Part shown: positions 44,111 through 53,945 of the stretch, in pieces
Position numbering within the stretch: position 1 is the first letter of the stretch
How the letters are laid out: each line of letters opens with the position of its first letter
Assembly (NCBI RefSeq): GCF_000214725.1
Contig: NC_015574.1
Span: forward strand, 1,128,001-1,192,000
Length of the DNA stretch: 64,000 nt
Direction: 5' to 3'
Origin: Methanobacterium paludis
Lineage (GTDB): Archaea; Methanobacteriota; Methanobacteria; Methanobacteriales; Methanobacteriaceae
Program-made: the position numbers and the translations under genes
The notes under the pieces: generated by a model
The model's database searches: none
Told to the model about the DNA's origin: nothing
The model's input: only the letters and a program-made list of their open reading frames with translations

Positions 44111-45493
44111 TTATGTATCAAAGTTTCTTTTCATGGTTTCAAGCTGTTCTTTTTTATTTTTAAGTCCAATACACAAGATGACCATAAAAATAGCTACAAA
44201 AGCTATAAGAATATAAGCTGACTCATATCCTCCTATTTTACCTCCAAGAGACCCTATAACAGCCCCTATAAGGGCACCACCAATAAGCTGACCTGCGCTG
44301 CTGTTGACGTTTATAAGTGCCTGTCCTGCTGCTCTTTCCTTTGGAGGACTTTCCACCAGCATGATGTACCTTGGAGGCGAACCTATATCTGTACTCATAC
44401 CGATACCCATGAGAATACCTGCAAATATAAATAGATAAAAGGAGTTTGCAAATAAACCAATTAAAAAAAGCCCAATAACCAGTATAAATGTTCCAACGAA
44501 CATTATATTCCTTGAACCGAATTTATCAAGGAGTTTCCCGATAATGGGGGCACCTACAGCCATTGCCAAAACAAGGGGTAAAACCATCAAACTTGCCATG
44601 GGTGTGCTGAGAGACAGTGCAACAACAGCTAGAGCTGGTACAAATACTGTGGCTGCCTGACAGAGGCCGGTACCTACAGATATACTTGTTATAAGTTTTA
44701 CTTCCCTACTTTTGAAGAGATCCACCTGAATCACGGGATCTGCAGCACTTTTTTCCACCTTCCATAAAACAGGAAGTAAAACCACAGCTGTCAATAAAAA
44801 GGGCAATACTGATATGGAGGTTAAACTGCCTATTACATTGGTGGTGTCTATCTGGTTGACACCGTAGGCCAATGCAGCTACAAGCACGCTTAAAACTGTT
44901 ATACCGTACCAATCAAACTTAACATCCTCATTTCGCGCTGTTTTTGGAAGTATCTTGGAGCTTCCGATAATTACAGCAGCGGCTATTGGTAGATTTATAA
45001 TAAAAAGCCATTGCCAACCGTAACTTAAGAGTAATCCGCCTAAAACGGGCCCTAAAACTCCTGATAAACCCCAAACTGAACTTAAAATACCAAGTGCACT
45101 GCCCCTGCTTTCTGGAGGAAATGTATCACCTATGAATGCATTTGCAACTGGGAATATTCCTCCAGCTCCAATACCCTGCACTGCGCGTCCGAGAAGCAGC
45201 ATTTCAAATGAAAAGGATGTTACGGTTATAAGCGACCCAACAGCAAAGATAAACACGTCTAGAATGTATATGGATTTCCTGCCGTAAATATCTGATAATT
45301 TGGCCATTAATGGTGTTCCAATCATGAAAAATAGGATATATATAGTGAATATCCATGAAACTGCCCTCTCATTTACTCCAAAATAGACCTGAATCCCTGG
45401 AAGTGCTGGTCCAACAATCCCTATATCAAGGGACCCCATGAAAACTCCGATGAAAAGCAGGATTAACATCCTGTTCTTGCCCAATAAATCCAT
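44111..45493 (-). CDS. DHA2-family MFS exporter
   Basis: 460 aa, again about 14 transmembrane helices. Residues 13-32 (FIGVFMGSLDIGIVGPALPG) carry the DHA2 motif D-x-x-I-V-x-x-A-L-P, and GRAVQGIGAGGIFPVANAFI is motif C. MAKLSDIYGRKSIYI is motif A of the family, between helices 2 and 3. It is distinct from the exporter at 41768. No TetR operator is found in its upstream 60 bases, so it may be constitutive or differently controlled. Its substrate is unknown. Confidence 0.88.
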   Translation of the reverse strand: MDLLGKNRMLILLFIGVFMGSLDIGIVGPALPGIQVYFGVNERAVSWIFTIYILFFMIGTPLMAKLSDIYGRKSIYILDVFIFAVGSLITVTSFSFEMLLLGRAVQGIGAGGIFPVANAFIGDTFPPESRGSALGILSSVWGLSGVLGPVLGGLLLSYGWQWLFIINLPIAAAVIIGSSKILPKTARNEDVKFDWYGITVLSVLVAALAYGVNQIDTTNVIGSLTSISVLPFLLTAVVLLPVLWKVEKSAADPVIQVDLFKSREVKLITSISVGTGLCQAATVFVPALAVVALSLSTPMASLMVLPLVLAMAVGAPIIGKLLDKFGSRNIMFVGTFILVIGLFLIGLFANSFYLFIFAGILMGIGMSTDIGSPPRYIMLVESPPKERAAGQALINVNSSAGQLIGGALIGAVIGSLGGKIGGYESAYILIAFVAIFMVILCIGLKNKKEQLETMKRNFDT

Positions 45494-46038
45494 AAAATAA
45501 GTTTGTATTAATGCTTTAAAAGACTTTTTAAAATTTGGTACTCAAAAATGAGTTAAAATTCGGAATTTATTAAATTTACGTTAATTTATCAAATCTATAT
45601 CTATTAAAATTTACAATATATCTAAAAACCAGGTTACAAATCAATATTCAAATAAATTCAAAATATTAAAAATATAACAAGTATAATTTGCAATTTCATT
45701 TCTAAATTTATCAAAACTATTTTATCCGTTTCAATTTTTTATTTACCAAGCTGTAACCCTAATAATTTTGTTAAAAGTTATAACTGTGGAAATTACCATA
45801 AATTACCGGTTACATGTATACTGTTGGCTTAATATATGACAGTTTTGAACTGTTTCAAAATAAGGAAGATTTAGAAAATGAAAATTAAGAATATATCACT
45901 TATTTAAGATATTTATGTTCACGATCTTATAGGATCCCTAGGACTATATTTAAGATCCTAAAGATCTTGATTATACCATGATCCCTAAATATGGGATGAA
46001 AAATTTGAAAAATTGAATTTAAATTTTACAAACTACCA
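45494..46038. other. Intergenic region between ramA and exporter
   Basis: 545 bp without a gene. It contains the inverted repeat listed at 45923 and, near 45840-45854, the small palindrome ACAGTT-TTG-AACTGT with TTAATATATGA just before it, which could be a promoter or operator element. Confidence 0.4.
45923..45966. terminator. Imperfect inverted repeat downstream of ramA
   Basis: GATCTTATAGGATC (45923-45936) pairs with GATCCTAAAGATC (45954-45966) with one bulged base. It lies about 75 bp past the ramA stop in the direction of transcription. It could stabilise or end the transcript, although archaeal termination usually needs only T-runs. Palindromic CCTAGG is in the loop. Confidence 0.4.
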
Positions 46039-47667
46039 TCATTTATTTGTTTCGTTGGACAGAAACTTCCCAAACTTAAATACCTTTTCAGGACAGGAGA
46101 GTTGACATTTCAAACATCCCATACCATTACACAGGTCTGTTCTCACCGTGGCTTCTCCATTTTCCATTTTGAGGGCATTTTCAGGGCAATTTCTGGTGCA
46201 GGTCATGCAATTTGTGCATCCTTCAAAAGATGCCTTCAATGTGGAACTGATTTTAACTATTTTTAGGCCATCTTCACCCAGTTCTGGTATGTCCCTTTCG
46301 AAGATTCTGTGTATCTGAGGATTGGAAACCTTTGGGGGGATCTTCTGGAAACCGTACTTATTCAACCAGTCATTGTACATCCAGAATGGCATGCCCTGTT
46401 CGTAGAGAGATAGCTCAAGTGAGTATATTTTTTCAAATATATCCGATGTGGCAAGCATTATGTGCCTGCTACGCATACCTTTCGCTATTTCCTGGAGTTT
46501 TCCAAGGAGATCTGGATCCAAAACCAGGTCCCTTGCCATTGCCAGAGAAGTGTTTCCTAACTGGTAGATCTCCTGAGAAGATGGTGGTATCTGCCCAACA
46601 TCCAGAGATTTGTGTGGGTCTACATAAAATCCTGAGGCCCCTGCCATATAGGTTGAATCTATATCAGTTAGAAGAATTCCTGCCTCTTCTGCCAGGGTTA
46701 AATAAGCAGCTCTAAAAGCTCCTAGAGCCTTGCCTATCATGACTATATCCTTTTCTGAAAGATAAATCCCATCTTGCAGATTGATCATGTGATCAGGACT
46801 TTTTATCTTGGGAAGAGATATTATACCAGTATCCAAACCCAAACTGAAAGCAGCAATAACCCCTGTTCCAGTTATACCCTTGGATTTCCCATCCATCTCA
46901 CCTTTTAGAAGAACCTTCCCAGTTGCAGGATCAACTACATTTCCATCTTTGACCATGAGTTCATCGTCCAGCACATGACTTTTCCATCCAGAACCAACGA
47001 GTTCGAAATCGCAGATTGTTCCTGGAGAAGCCAACCTGCCTTTCTCTATCATTTGTCCTTCTATTGCAGGTCCTGCTGCAGCAGAACATGTATAAACTTC
47101 TCCATCTATGACCAGAGCTATTTCAGCATTGGTTCCAAAATCAGAAACCAGATAAATGCCCTTTTTTTCTAAAATACCTGATTTAAAAAGCATGGCAAGA
47201 GCATCTGCCCCAATTTCATGTTTTATGGCTGGAGGAATGTATATTTCAGCTTTTTGATTTACTTCAAGCCCTATCTCTTCGGGGGATACAACTGTAGCAT
47301 CTCTTGATGGTGGAGTTACATTCAATCTTTTAAGGGCATTTTCTCCCCAGTAAGCTAAATCTCTGATTTCTATATTGTGAAATAATGAAAGCTGTATGGG
47401 GTTGCCGCAGACAGCCAATCTCTCAACATTTTCAAGGTCTATGCCCAGACTCTTTAGCACATTATTAATCGTGCCAATAAGGAGTTTGTGTGCTGTTTCT
47501 TCACCCACTTCTATGGCAAAATGGAGGTGATCCACCACATTAGCACCGGGTAATGGGTGTCTCAGAGTGATAGCAGTAGAAATTACCTTTGAGGTCTCAA
47601 GATCCAGGGCCTGTGCTCTGATACCACTGGTTCCTATATCTAACGCTATTGCGTATTTCTCTTTCAT
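46039..47667 (-). CDS. ramA: RamA-type corrinoid reductive activase
   Basis: ATP-dependent protein that reduces inactive Co(II) corrinoid back to Co(I) so that methyltransfer can restart, 542 aa. The N-terminal ASKHA-type ATPase core starts IALDIGTSGIRAQALDLETS and continues with LVSDFGTNAEIALVIDGEVY. MAGASGFYVDP belongs to the DUF4445-type region. The C-terminus carries two [4Fe-4S] ferredoxin motifs: CTNCMTCTRNC followed by Pro, and CNGMGCLKCQLSC followed by Pro. It lies 261 bp downstream of mtaC on the same strand, so it is the probable activase of the methanol corrinoid protein. Confidence 0.92.
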   Translation of the reverse strand: MKEKYAIALDIGTSGIRAQALDLETSKVISTAITLRHPLPGANVVDHLHFAIEVGEETAHKLLIGTINNVLKSLGIDLENVERLAVCGNPIQLSLFHNIEIRDLAYWGENALKRLNVTPPSRDATVVSPEEIGLEVNQKAEIYIPPAIKHEIGADALAMLFKSGILEKKGIYLVSDFGTNAEIALVIDGEVYTCSAAAGPAIEGQMIEKGRLASPGTICDFELVGSGWKSHVLDDELMVKDGNVVDPATGKVLLKGEMDGKSKGITGTGVIAAFSLGLDTGIISLPKIKSPDHMINLQDGIYLSEKDIVMIGKALGAFRAAYLTLAEEAGILLTDIDSTYMAGASGFYVDPHKSLDVGQIPPSSQEIYQLGNTSLAMARDLVLDPDLLGKLQEIAKGMRSRHIMLATSDIFEKIYSLELSLYEQGMPFWMYNDWLNKYGFQKIPPKVSNPQIHRIFERDIPELGEDGLKIVKISSTLKASFEGCTNCMTCTRNCPENALKMENGEATVRTDLCNGMGCLKCQLSCPEKVFKFGKFLSNETNK

Positions 47668-47928
47668 AGGTTGCCTCTTTTCATTTGAGTTTAAATTTCT
47701 ATAAATTTAATTTTACTGAAATTATTTAGTTTCTAATCTGAAAAGCTATTTAAATCTATTTAAATTTCTAATCAAAAAAACCATAAATTTCCATGGGAAA
47801 CTATTAAAAAAAATTTTAATTTAACTTCCACTGGGAAAACAAACTTGGATCCAGTTTTTATTGGAAGTTTTCTTAAGATTTTATCAAAAAAGAGGAAAAA
47901 ATAAGGTGATGGAATATTAAACACACAA

Positions 47929-48753
47929 TTAGGAGTACTCTGAAACAAATTCTCCTACTATATCTGCGTATTCTTTTCTAAGATCTTTCCATGTTTTTTT
48001 GTCTTTTAGTATGGCATCAGCGAGTTTAGGGGCGTGGTATGCCTCAACACCGTAAACACTCATTGGGAAAGATTCAATGAAATCCTTTCTCACAGCACCG
48101 CCACCGCATCCGATAGCTGGAACTTCAAGACCCTCTTTCTGCAATGCTTCAACAACTTTAGGGAAAACTGTCATGGTTGTTGTCATAAGAGCCGTTCCAG
48201 TCACGAATATTGGGTTGTACTCTTTCACAGCTTTCACAACGTCCACTGTAGGTACGTCTCTTCCCATATCTATTGCTTCGTATCCACTGGCCCTTAAGAA
48301 CATGACAACAAGGTTTTTACCTATATCGTGTGGGTCTCCTTCAGCTACAAAAGAAACAACTGTACCTTTGGTTTCGCTTTTGTGCCCTAAAACTTTTTCA
48401 CACTCTTTCACTCCTTCCATCATCCCGTCTCCTGCCAGCATAAGATCTGGTAGGAAATAAAATCCTTTTGTGTAGAGCAGGCTGACGGCGTCTATTCCCT
48501 TCATTAAACCCTTGTTGATTATATCAAGTGGAGATGTACCATCAGCTAATGCTTTTTTAACGTTGGTGAGTGATGCATCCCTGTCCTCGTAGAGCACTGC
48601 AAGTGCTATGGCTCTGTAAGGTTCTTCTGTTGGGATAATGTTTACTACATCGGGGTCTTCTTCGGGTTTTATTGCAGGTCCTTCTATTTCCACGTTGTAT
48701 CGCACTGCTACAAAGGTTTGATCTATTTTATTTTCTAATTCTTCATAACTCAT
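47929..48753 (-). CDS. mtaC: Methanol corrinoid protein MtaC
   Basis: Corrinoid carrier that takes the methyl group from methanol via MtaB, 274 aa. The N-terminal helical B12-binding cap (about 45-125, with LPDLMLAGDGMMEGV) precedes the Rossmann-like B12 domain. The cobalt-ligating His142 is in EGDPHDIGKNLVVMFL, and ALMTTTM and AIGCGGGAV are the usual corrinoid-binding strands. Perfect ribosome binding site AGGAGGTG. Its start lies 12 bp after the mtaB stop, so mtaB and mtaC are co-transcribed. Confidence 0.96.
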   Translation of the reverse strand: MSYEELENKIDQTFVAVRYNVEIEGPAIKPEEDPDVVNIIPTEEPYRAIALAVLYEDRDASLTNVKKALADGTSPLDIINKGLMKGIDAVSLLYTKGFYFLPDLMLAGDGMMEGVKECEKVLGHKSETKGTVVSFVAEGDPHDIGKNLVVMFLRASGYEAIDMGRDVPTVDVVKAVKEYNPIFVTGTALMTTTMTVFPKVVEALQKEGLEVPAIGCGGGAVRKDFIESFPMSVYGVEAYHAPKLADAILKDKKTWKDLRKEYADIVGEFVSEYS

Positions 48754-48764
48754 CTTAGCACCTC

Positions 48765-50150
48765 CTATAGTCCATAGCTTTTTGCGTCAAATTCAGCTAT
48801 TTTCCTTGAGTACTTCCTCAGGCATTCGTCAATAAACTGATCAGATTCTGTAGGCAGTCCTTCAAATATTTTAAGAGCGCTGTCAAGTGAGTCTCTTTCG
48901 AATCGGGTGAGATACATTTTTTTATCCTCAACTGCTTCGTTTATTATTGCTCCAGCTTCAAGAGCTGCTGCCCTAGCTCTGAGGTATGGATCGTTACCGT
49001 ACCTTACTATTGCTTCTCCTATCCTGTAAGCATTATCATAAGCTAATATTAATGCTTGAGGATCCCTGTATTTGTCTGTAAGGGTGTAAAGATCCCTTAA
49101 GACTTTTTCCTGTCCAGTTTGGAGGGCTGTGTTCATGAGTGCTGCTTCGTACCCTGTTGCCTGTAACCATACTTCAGGTGTGGTACCTCCCATTTCTTGC
49201 TGGTGGTAAACTGATTCGTTACTCCATACATCTGTAACAGCGGCGGTCAGGTTACCCATCAAATCAGAGTGAGCGCAGACTGCATTTTTACCTTCAGTGG
49301 CTATTGGAACTCCACTTATTGCTTTGATTATTGGGTTTTCATATCCACAGTCTTTTAGAGGTCCGATAGCACCACATTCTACTGCTACCAAGCTTCTTGC
49401 TGCCCCTATAGCTCTTGTAAGTGCTGCTATTGTGTGTGAGCAGTCCTTATCCATCAATCCTCCTGCAAGGAACATTGCGGTGTTGGCTTGAGAACAGTCG
49501 GTATCACCAGCGGGTCTGCAGTCGTATTTTTTACATATATTTACTATTCTTTTCCACATGTACTCCATATCTATGCTTCCAAGAACTCCTATACCAAAGA
49601 GTATGGCCTTTGGGTCACCTCTTGCTATACCATAGTCAGATACAGATTTTCCACCGGTGGTTTCTATAGCAACACATGATGCTCCATTGGCAGCACTGGC
49701 TTCTATGGATTCCATGACTTTGTTGTCGTAGTCTGATCCTCTCAGTCCGGGAGCCCTTTCCTCAACCCTTATATCTGCAGGGGTTGCCATGAGTGAAACT
49801 CTGATATCGTATTCATCATGGTATCTTTCCAGAGTTTCGGCCTGAATTTGTGTGCACTCTGCTGTCCAGTCAGGATTGTTGGTTTGCTGGAAAATATGTT
49901 CCTGTTCTAACATAAAGGCCGGTAAACCTACGGCTACTGCCCTTTCACATGCACTTTGAGCTATGTTTCTGCATTCCGATACCATTTTTTCTTTTGAATC
50001 TTCGGAGCCTTCTACAGGAGCTACTTTTATTTCTGGCACAACGTATCCAGCACCAAACTGTGTATTCCAACGTTGGCTAACTGGAAATTTAGCACGGCCA
50101 AAAACCATTTCATCTGGAGTTTTATATATCATTCTTGTAAATCTTTTCAT
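48765..50150 (-). CDS. mtaB: Methanol--corrinoid methyltransferase MtaB
   Basis: Zinc enzyme that activates methanol and methylates the MtaC corrinoid, about 461 aa. Characteristic segments are FGRAKFPVSQRWNTQFGAGY at the start, GDTDCSQANTAMFLAGGLMD and ALVAVECGAIGPLKDCGYEN-like sequence; the two zinc-binding Cys are those in GDTDC and VECGA. I start at ATG 50150, with GGTGAT four bases upstream; the in-frame GTG at 50162 would add four residues. First gene of mtaBC. Methanol use is patchy in Methanobacteriales, so this set is an important physiological marker. Confidence 0.96.
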   Translation of the reverse strand: MKRFTRMIYKTPDEMVFGRAKFPVSQRWNTQFGAGYVVPEIKVAPVEGSEDSKEKMVSECRNIAQSACERAVAVGLPAFMLEQEHIFQQTNNPDWTAECTQIQAETLERYHDEYDIRVSLMATPADIRVEERAPGLRGSDYDNKVMESIEASAANGASCVAIETTGGKSVSDYGIARGDPKAILFGIGVLGSIDMEYMWKRIVNICKKYDCRPAGDTDCSQANTAMFLAGGLMDKDCSHTIAALTRAIGAARSLVAVECGAIGPLKDCGYENPIIKAISGVPIATEGKNAVCAHSDLMGNLTAAVTDVWSNESVYHQQEMGGTTPEVWLQATGYEAALMNTALQTGQEKVLRDLYTLTDKYRDPQALILAYDNAYRIGEAIVRYGNDPYLRARAAALEAGAIINEAVEDKKMYLTRFERDSLDSALKIFEGLPTESDQFIDECLRKYSRKIAEFDAKSYGL

Positions 50151-50252
50151 ATAGATCACCACTATAGATATATTAGATAAACTATGTAACCTAATTCATG
50201 TTTAAACCTTTCGGAATTAATTTTTATTCATAATTTATTTGAATAAATCAGT

Positions 50253-50846
50253 ATGGCTTTGTTATGTGGAGATATGCAAAAAATGGTAGTTGAAAATGCA
50301 ATAAAAATAATAAAAAGCTTGAAAGGAGTTGTAGATGTTCAAGAGCTTTCAGATGAGGATAGGAAAACTCTACTTAAAATTGAATCCAGTAGAAAAGATG
50401 ATGTAGTACCCGTTGTCAATGAGGGATTGGATGAATGTCTGAAAAAGGAATTCTGTTTAGTCATGCTCAAAACTGAAGAATTTCGCAACCCCTCCAAACC
50501 CACGGTACTCCTTGTAACAGATAAAGGAAGGATATTGGGTCAGGAGTTAATTTCCCCTGAAGATAAGAAAAAATATGCTGATCGAAATGATGTTTATTTT
50601 TTGAGTAACAATTTCATTGTGTTCAAACCTGATACAATGACAAGGAGTGTGGGGGTTGAAAAAGAACTATTCCTTTTACCTTCCATACCATTTCCAGAGT
50701 TAAACGAGATCAAGGAGATATCAAACGTTGTATCAGGCAGTCCCTCAACAATGGGTGATGCTTACATCAAGAATAGATGTAATTATCCGGATGATCCACA
50801 CCTTGCAACGATACTTGTGGCATTTTCAACGAAAAATGAAGAATAA
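50253..50846 (+). CDS. Unknown protein between mtaA and mtaB
   Basis: 197 aa, soluble, family not recognised. Features are CGDMQKMVVENAIKIIKSL at the start, the middle segment TVLLVTDKGRILGQELISP and the end NRCNYPDDPHLATILVAF. Four Cys (5, 66, 71 and about 178) do not form a known cluster. It is transcribed opposite to mtaA and mtaB and divergently from mtaB with only 102 bp between starts, sharing a control region. Location suggests a role in methanol metabolism or its regulation, but there is no DNA-binding motif. Function unknown. Confidence 0.7.
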   Translation: MALLCGDMQKMVVENAIKIIKSLKGVVDVQELSDEDRKTLLKIESSRKDDVVPVVNEGLDECLKKEFCLVMLKTEEFRNPSKPTVLLVTDKGRILGQELISPEDKKKYADRNDVYFLSNNFIVFKPDTMTRSVGVEKELFLLPSIPFPELNEIKEISNVVSGSPSTMGDAYIKNRCNYPDDPHLATILVAFSTKNEE

Positions 50847-50989
50847 GAAAAAAATGTGGGGCTAGGGAATAAATAAAAAATGGATAGAGTAAAAATTTTT
50901 TTTGCTTTTAATTTTTAATCTTTTTAGATCATGCCTTCTAAAGACTAGCTTGAATCATCTTTCGATCTTTATTCACAGATTAAACAAGT

Positions 50990-52051
50990 TTAAATACCGA
51001 AAAACTCATTTCTTGCTTCAACCATTGCTTTAATGTTTGTAATAGGAGATCTTGGGGCTAAACCACAGCTAGGGGCTAATATATCTATTCCATCTTCTAA
51101 AGCCTGTTTTACTTCTGCTTTAACCTCTTCTGGTGAACTTCTAAAGAGTGTCTGTGTTGTGGAGATGTTTCCCACTATTTTGGAAGAGGTTTCTCCTCCC
51201 ATGTTCATGGTTTTTCCGCCAACCCTTATGACTTTCCCCCCTTTTCCCAGGTCCTGTTTTGCAGTTTTGATATCTACCTTTTCTTCTATGCTGATTCCAT
51301 CGTAGCCTATACTGGCCATGTCCCTTATTATCGGCTGGGTGGATCCACATATATGAAGAACTTTTTTCGTTTTTATCACATTTGCAAGGTCTTCCAGTCT
51401 TGGTTTGACGATAGATTTGAATTGAAGTGGGTCAATGAGTTCTGGAGCAGCTGTTGGTTCAGCAACACAAATAATATCCGGGCCTACCTCAGAGATAGCT
51501 TCTGCATAGTCCATACATGCGTCAAGGGAGTTGTCTATGGCTGTTTCAATCTCGCTTGGCCTGATTTTCATGTATCTCACGAGGTTCTCCACACCAAGCA
51601 AATGTCCGGCTAAGGTAAAGGGACCTGTGATTCCAACAACAATGGGAAGGGTATCTCCGTATTTTTCCTTTAATATTTCCACAGCTTCCAAAACAACAGG
51701 GATACGTCCTCTGCTTAAGAAATCATCAGGCACTTCTATATCGCTAGCATTCCTAAAGGGTGTTTCGGCGATTTGAGGAGTTCTATCTTCGCCACCAAGA
51801 TTTACTTTGCATCCCATTGCTTCTGCTTCTACTGTGAGACAGAATGGTATCCTTGCACTTTCCAACCCTGCCAGTTCGTAGAGTGAACTTCCGAGGGTTG
51901 CCATTTTTTCTGCGTTAGTATGTGCTTCAGGCCAGAATGCGTTAGTTTTTTCCATAGCTTCAACTACAGCTACTTGGGTAACACTGATCACTGGGGTGAT
52001 ATCGCTTTCCTCTCCTGAAAGCACTTTTAAAACGTTGTTTTTTACATTCAT
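50990..52051 (-). CDS. mtaA: Methylcobamide:CoM methyltransferase MtaA
   Basis: Transfers the methyl group from methylated MtaC to coenzyme M; UroD-fold zinc enzyme, about 353 aa. The zinc ligands are His and Cys in KVLHICGSTQPI and a later Cys in LAPSCGLAPRSPITN. Other marks are IVVGITGPFTLAGHLLGV and CVAEPTAAPELIDP. I start at ATG 52051 (MNVKNNVLKVLSGEESDITP), with GTGA five bases upstream; TTG 52069 and GTG 52060 are in-frame alternatives. A methylamine-specific paralog (MtbA) cannot be excluded by eye, but next to mtaBC the methanol role is most likely. Confidence 0.93.
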   Translation of the reverse strand: MNVKNNVLKVLSGEESDITPVISVTQVAVVEAMEKTNAFWPEAHTNAEKMATLGSSLYELAGLESARIPFCLTVEAEAMGCKVNLGGEDRTPQIAETPFRNASDIEVPDDFLSRGRIPVVLEAVEILKEKYGDTLPIVVGITGPFTLAGHLLGVENLVRYMKIRPSEIETAIDNSLDACMDYAEAISEVGPDIICVAEPTAAPELIDPLQFKSIVKPRLEDLANVIKTKKVLHICGSTQPIIRDMASIGYDGISIEEKVDIKTAKQDLGKGGKVIRVGGKTMNMGGETSSKIVGNISTTQTLFRSSPEEVKAEVKQALEDGIDILAPSCGLAPRSPITNIKAMVEARNEFFGI

Positions 52052-52207
52052 AGGATTCACTACACTCAATCACTGATTTTATATAACTTGCTTAGATTGT
52101 TAAATTTTTCGAAATTTCAATTTTTCGAAATTTCATTATACAAATGATTTAATTCTTTTTAAACGACAAATTATATATTAAATCACAAGTTCATTCTATT
52201 TATTGAT

Positions 52208-52903
52208 ATGGAAAGAAGTGATATGGAGAAATTTATCAACCAGTACCTTGAGGATAATGGAAGAAATCTTGATGAGAAACCTGCTTCATTTGATTATTGT
52301 TATAACTATTTTCATTCATTCTACAAAGCTAAAAGAATTGAAAAACTTGCAGATAAGGAAAATCTCCAGATTAGCTGTCTTCAAATTGGGTTTTACCTTG
52401 CAAGCTCGGGTATGATGCGCGGGTCTTCACCACTTCTTGGAAGAAGTGTGGGAAACTTCAAAAAATTAATAATGGCAATCTCAAGGATGGATCCCAAGCT
52501 CTGGGAAATTGATCTCGATAATTACAGTGAAGAAACAATAGAACTCATTTTAGAGTGTAAGAAGGGAATAACTGATTCATTGGGGAATGAGAATAAACCA
52601 ACAGAGAATATGGTAACCAGGATAATGCTTGGGGTTTTTGGAAACATCCCCACTTTTGATCAGTACTTCAAAAACAGCTTTAAAATGAAGAAAGTTACTA
52701 AAAAATCCTTACTTAAACTTAATGAAATTTATGGGGAGAATAAATCCATTTTAAATTCATTTGAGGTTCATACACTTGATTTTGTAACTGGAAAAGAAAC
52801 TGAAGTTGTTTACACAAGGGCAAAGCTTCTGGATATCTATGGATACATGGATGGTCAGCTTAAAAAGCCAGAGATTTGCATGGACTGCTGTATTGATATT
52901 TGA
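52208..52903 (+). CDS. Conserved hypothetical protein
   Basis: 231 aa, soluble, family not recognised. ASFDYCYNYFHSFYKAKRIE and CLQIGFYLASSGMMRGSSPL suggest an alpha-helical protein. The C-terminal end has PEICMDCCIDI with three Cys. I recall similar proteins in bacteria and anaerobic archaea without assigned function. TATA-like TTATATATT near 52169 is followed after about 30 bp by the start, with no ribosome binding site, suggesting a leaderless mRNA. An ATG at 52223, directly after GTGAT, is a less likely start. Confidence 0.72.
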   Translation: MERSDMEKFINQYLEDNGRNLDEKPASFDYCYNYFHSFYKAKRIEKLADKENLQISCLQIGFYLASSGMMRGSSPLLGRSVGNFKKLIMAISRMDPKLWEIDLDNYSEETIELILECKKGITDSLGNENKPTENMVTRIMLGVFGNIPTFDQYFKNSFKMKKVTKKSLLKLNEIYGENKSILNSFEVHTLDFVTGKETEVVYTRAKLLDIYGYMDGQLKKPEICMDCCIDI

Positions 52904-53048
52904 TAAATCACATGGAAGATCTCAAGTTCAACGGATTTTATACTTGTTTTGGGATAAATTGTTCAAAAAATGGATAATATACTGATGTTCAAAAATATGG
53001 ATAAATATCCTGATCTAAAAAAAATAAAGGGGCCTGTTTTTTAGTTAA

Positions 53049-53552
53049 TCACTTTGAAGGTTTGAAAAACTCCATTATACCTGCAATTATCAACCATAGT
53101 CCAATAAGCAGTGCAAGGTAATAGGGATTCCATGCATACATACCTAAAATCATGTACAGAATACCCATAATTATTCCTAATCCACCAGCACCTCTGGATG
53201 CTGTGCTACTATCAGAGAACAGGGATAATATACCTGTTATTACAAGGAATAATCCACCTATGTAGATCCAAAGAGCTGCAAATATACTGAATGCAACTAT
53301 TCTTCCAAATAAACCTATTCCAAGAATTATTGCAAGAATACCCAATATTAAATAGGCTATACTCATGGCTTTACTGGAGTCCCAGGTTTCAAAGCTCTGC
53401 ACAAATAACCAAATACCCAAAATCATTAAGGTAAATCCTGCAAGCACGCTAACAGTAAAAACACTGATTAGCGGGAAAGCCATAATTATCAAACCAAGAA
53501 ATATTGCAAAAATACCCAACAAAACATTCTTTCCTTCTGCCACTTCAATCAA
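53049..53552 (-). CDS. DUF308/HdeD-like membrane protein
   Basis: 167 aa with six transmembrane helices, in three similar helix pairs (GIFAIFLGLIIMAFPL, AYLILGILAIILGIGLFG, GIIMGILYMILGMYAWN). This is the DUF308 pattern found in HdeD. HdeD helps acid tolerance in enterobacteria, but a similar role here is unproven. The start is a TTG at 53552 directly after GGGG; a GTG at 53543 (MAEGKNVLL) would have a better-spaced ribosome binding site. Single gene. Confidence 0.82.
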   Translation of the reverse strand: MIEVAEGKNVLLGIFAIFLGLIIMAFPLISVFTVSVLAGFTLMILGIWLFVQSFETWDSSKAMSIAYLILGILAIILGIGLFGRIVAFSIFAALWIYIGGLFLVITGILSLFSDSSTASRGAGGLGIIMGILYMILGMYAWNPYYLALLIGLWLIIAGIMEFFKPSK

Positions 53553-53945
53553 CCCCTATTTTCAGTTTAAACAAGCCCATAATACTACTATTATTATTAA
53601 TTATTATATAAATAATTTTATTAAATGTTCTTAACACTAAATGTTCAATTTAACTTACTTGGGATGAGAACGTGAATTATCAATATTTAAAAAAAGTGTA
53701 ATTAAAGTAGTAAATATTAAGCTTTTTGGAATTTGGGTTGTAGTTAATGAATAAAAAAGAGTTTTAAAAGTTAAAAGAAGCTAAAAACTAAATAATAAAC
53801 CTAATATCCTTCAAAACTATCCATTGATTAATGATTAACACATTTAATCTTCCCAAAATAAGAAAATGTGGAATGCGGAACCACTAAACTAAAATAAAAT
53901 AAATAATATATTAATAGTAAAAAATGTCACAATTGGAGGTTACGC
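53553..53945. other. Intergenic region between divergent genes
   Basis: 393 bp, no gene seen. TATA-like TTATTATATAAATAA at about 53598-53612 could serve the HdeD-like gene on the minus strand, and AATAATATATTAATAG at about 53904-53919 the YbjQ gene. GGAGG lies six bases before the latter's ATG. Confidence 0.45.
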
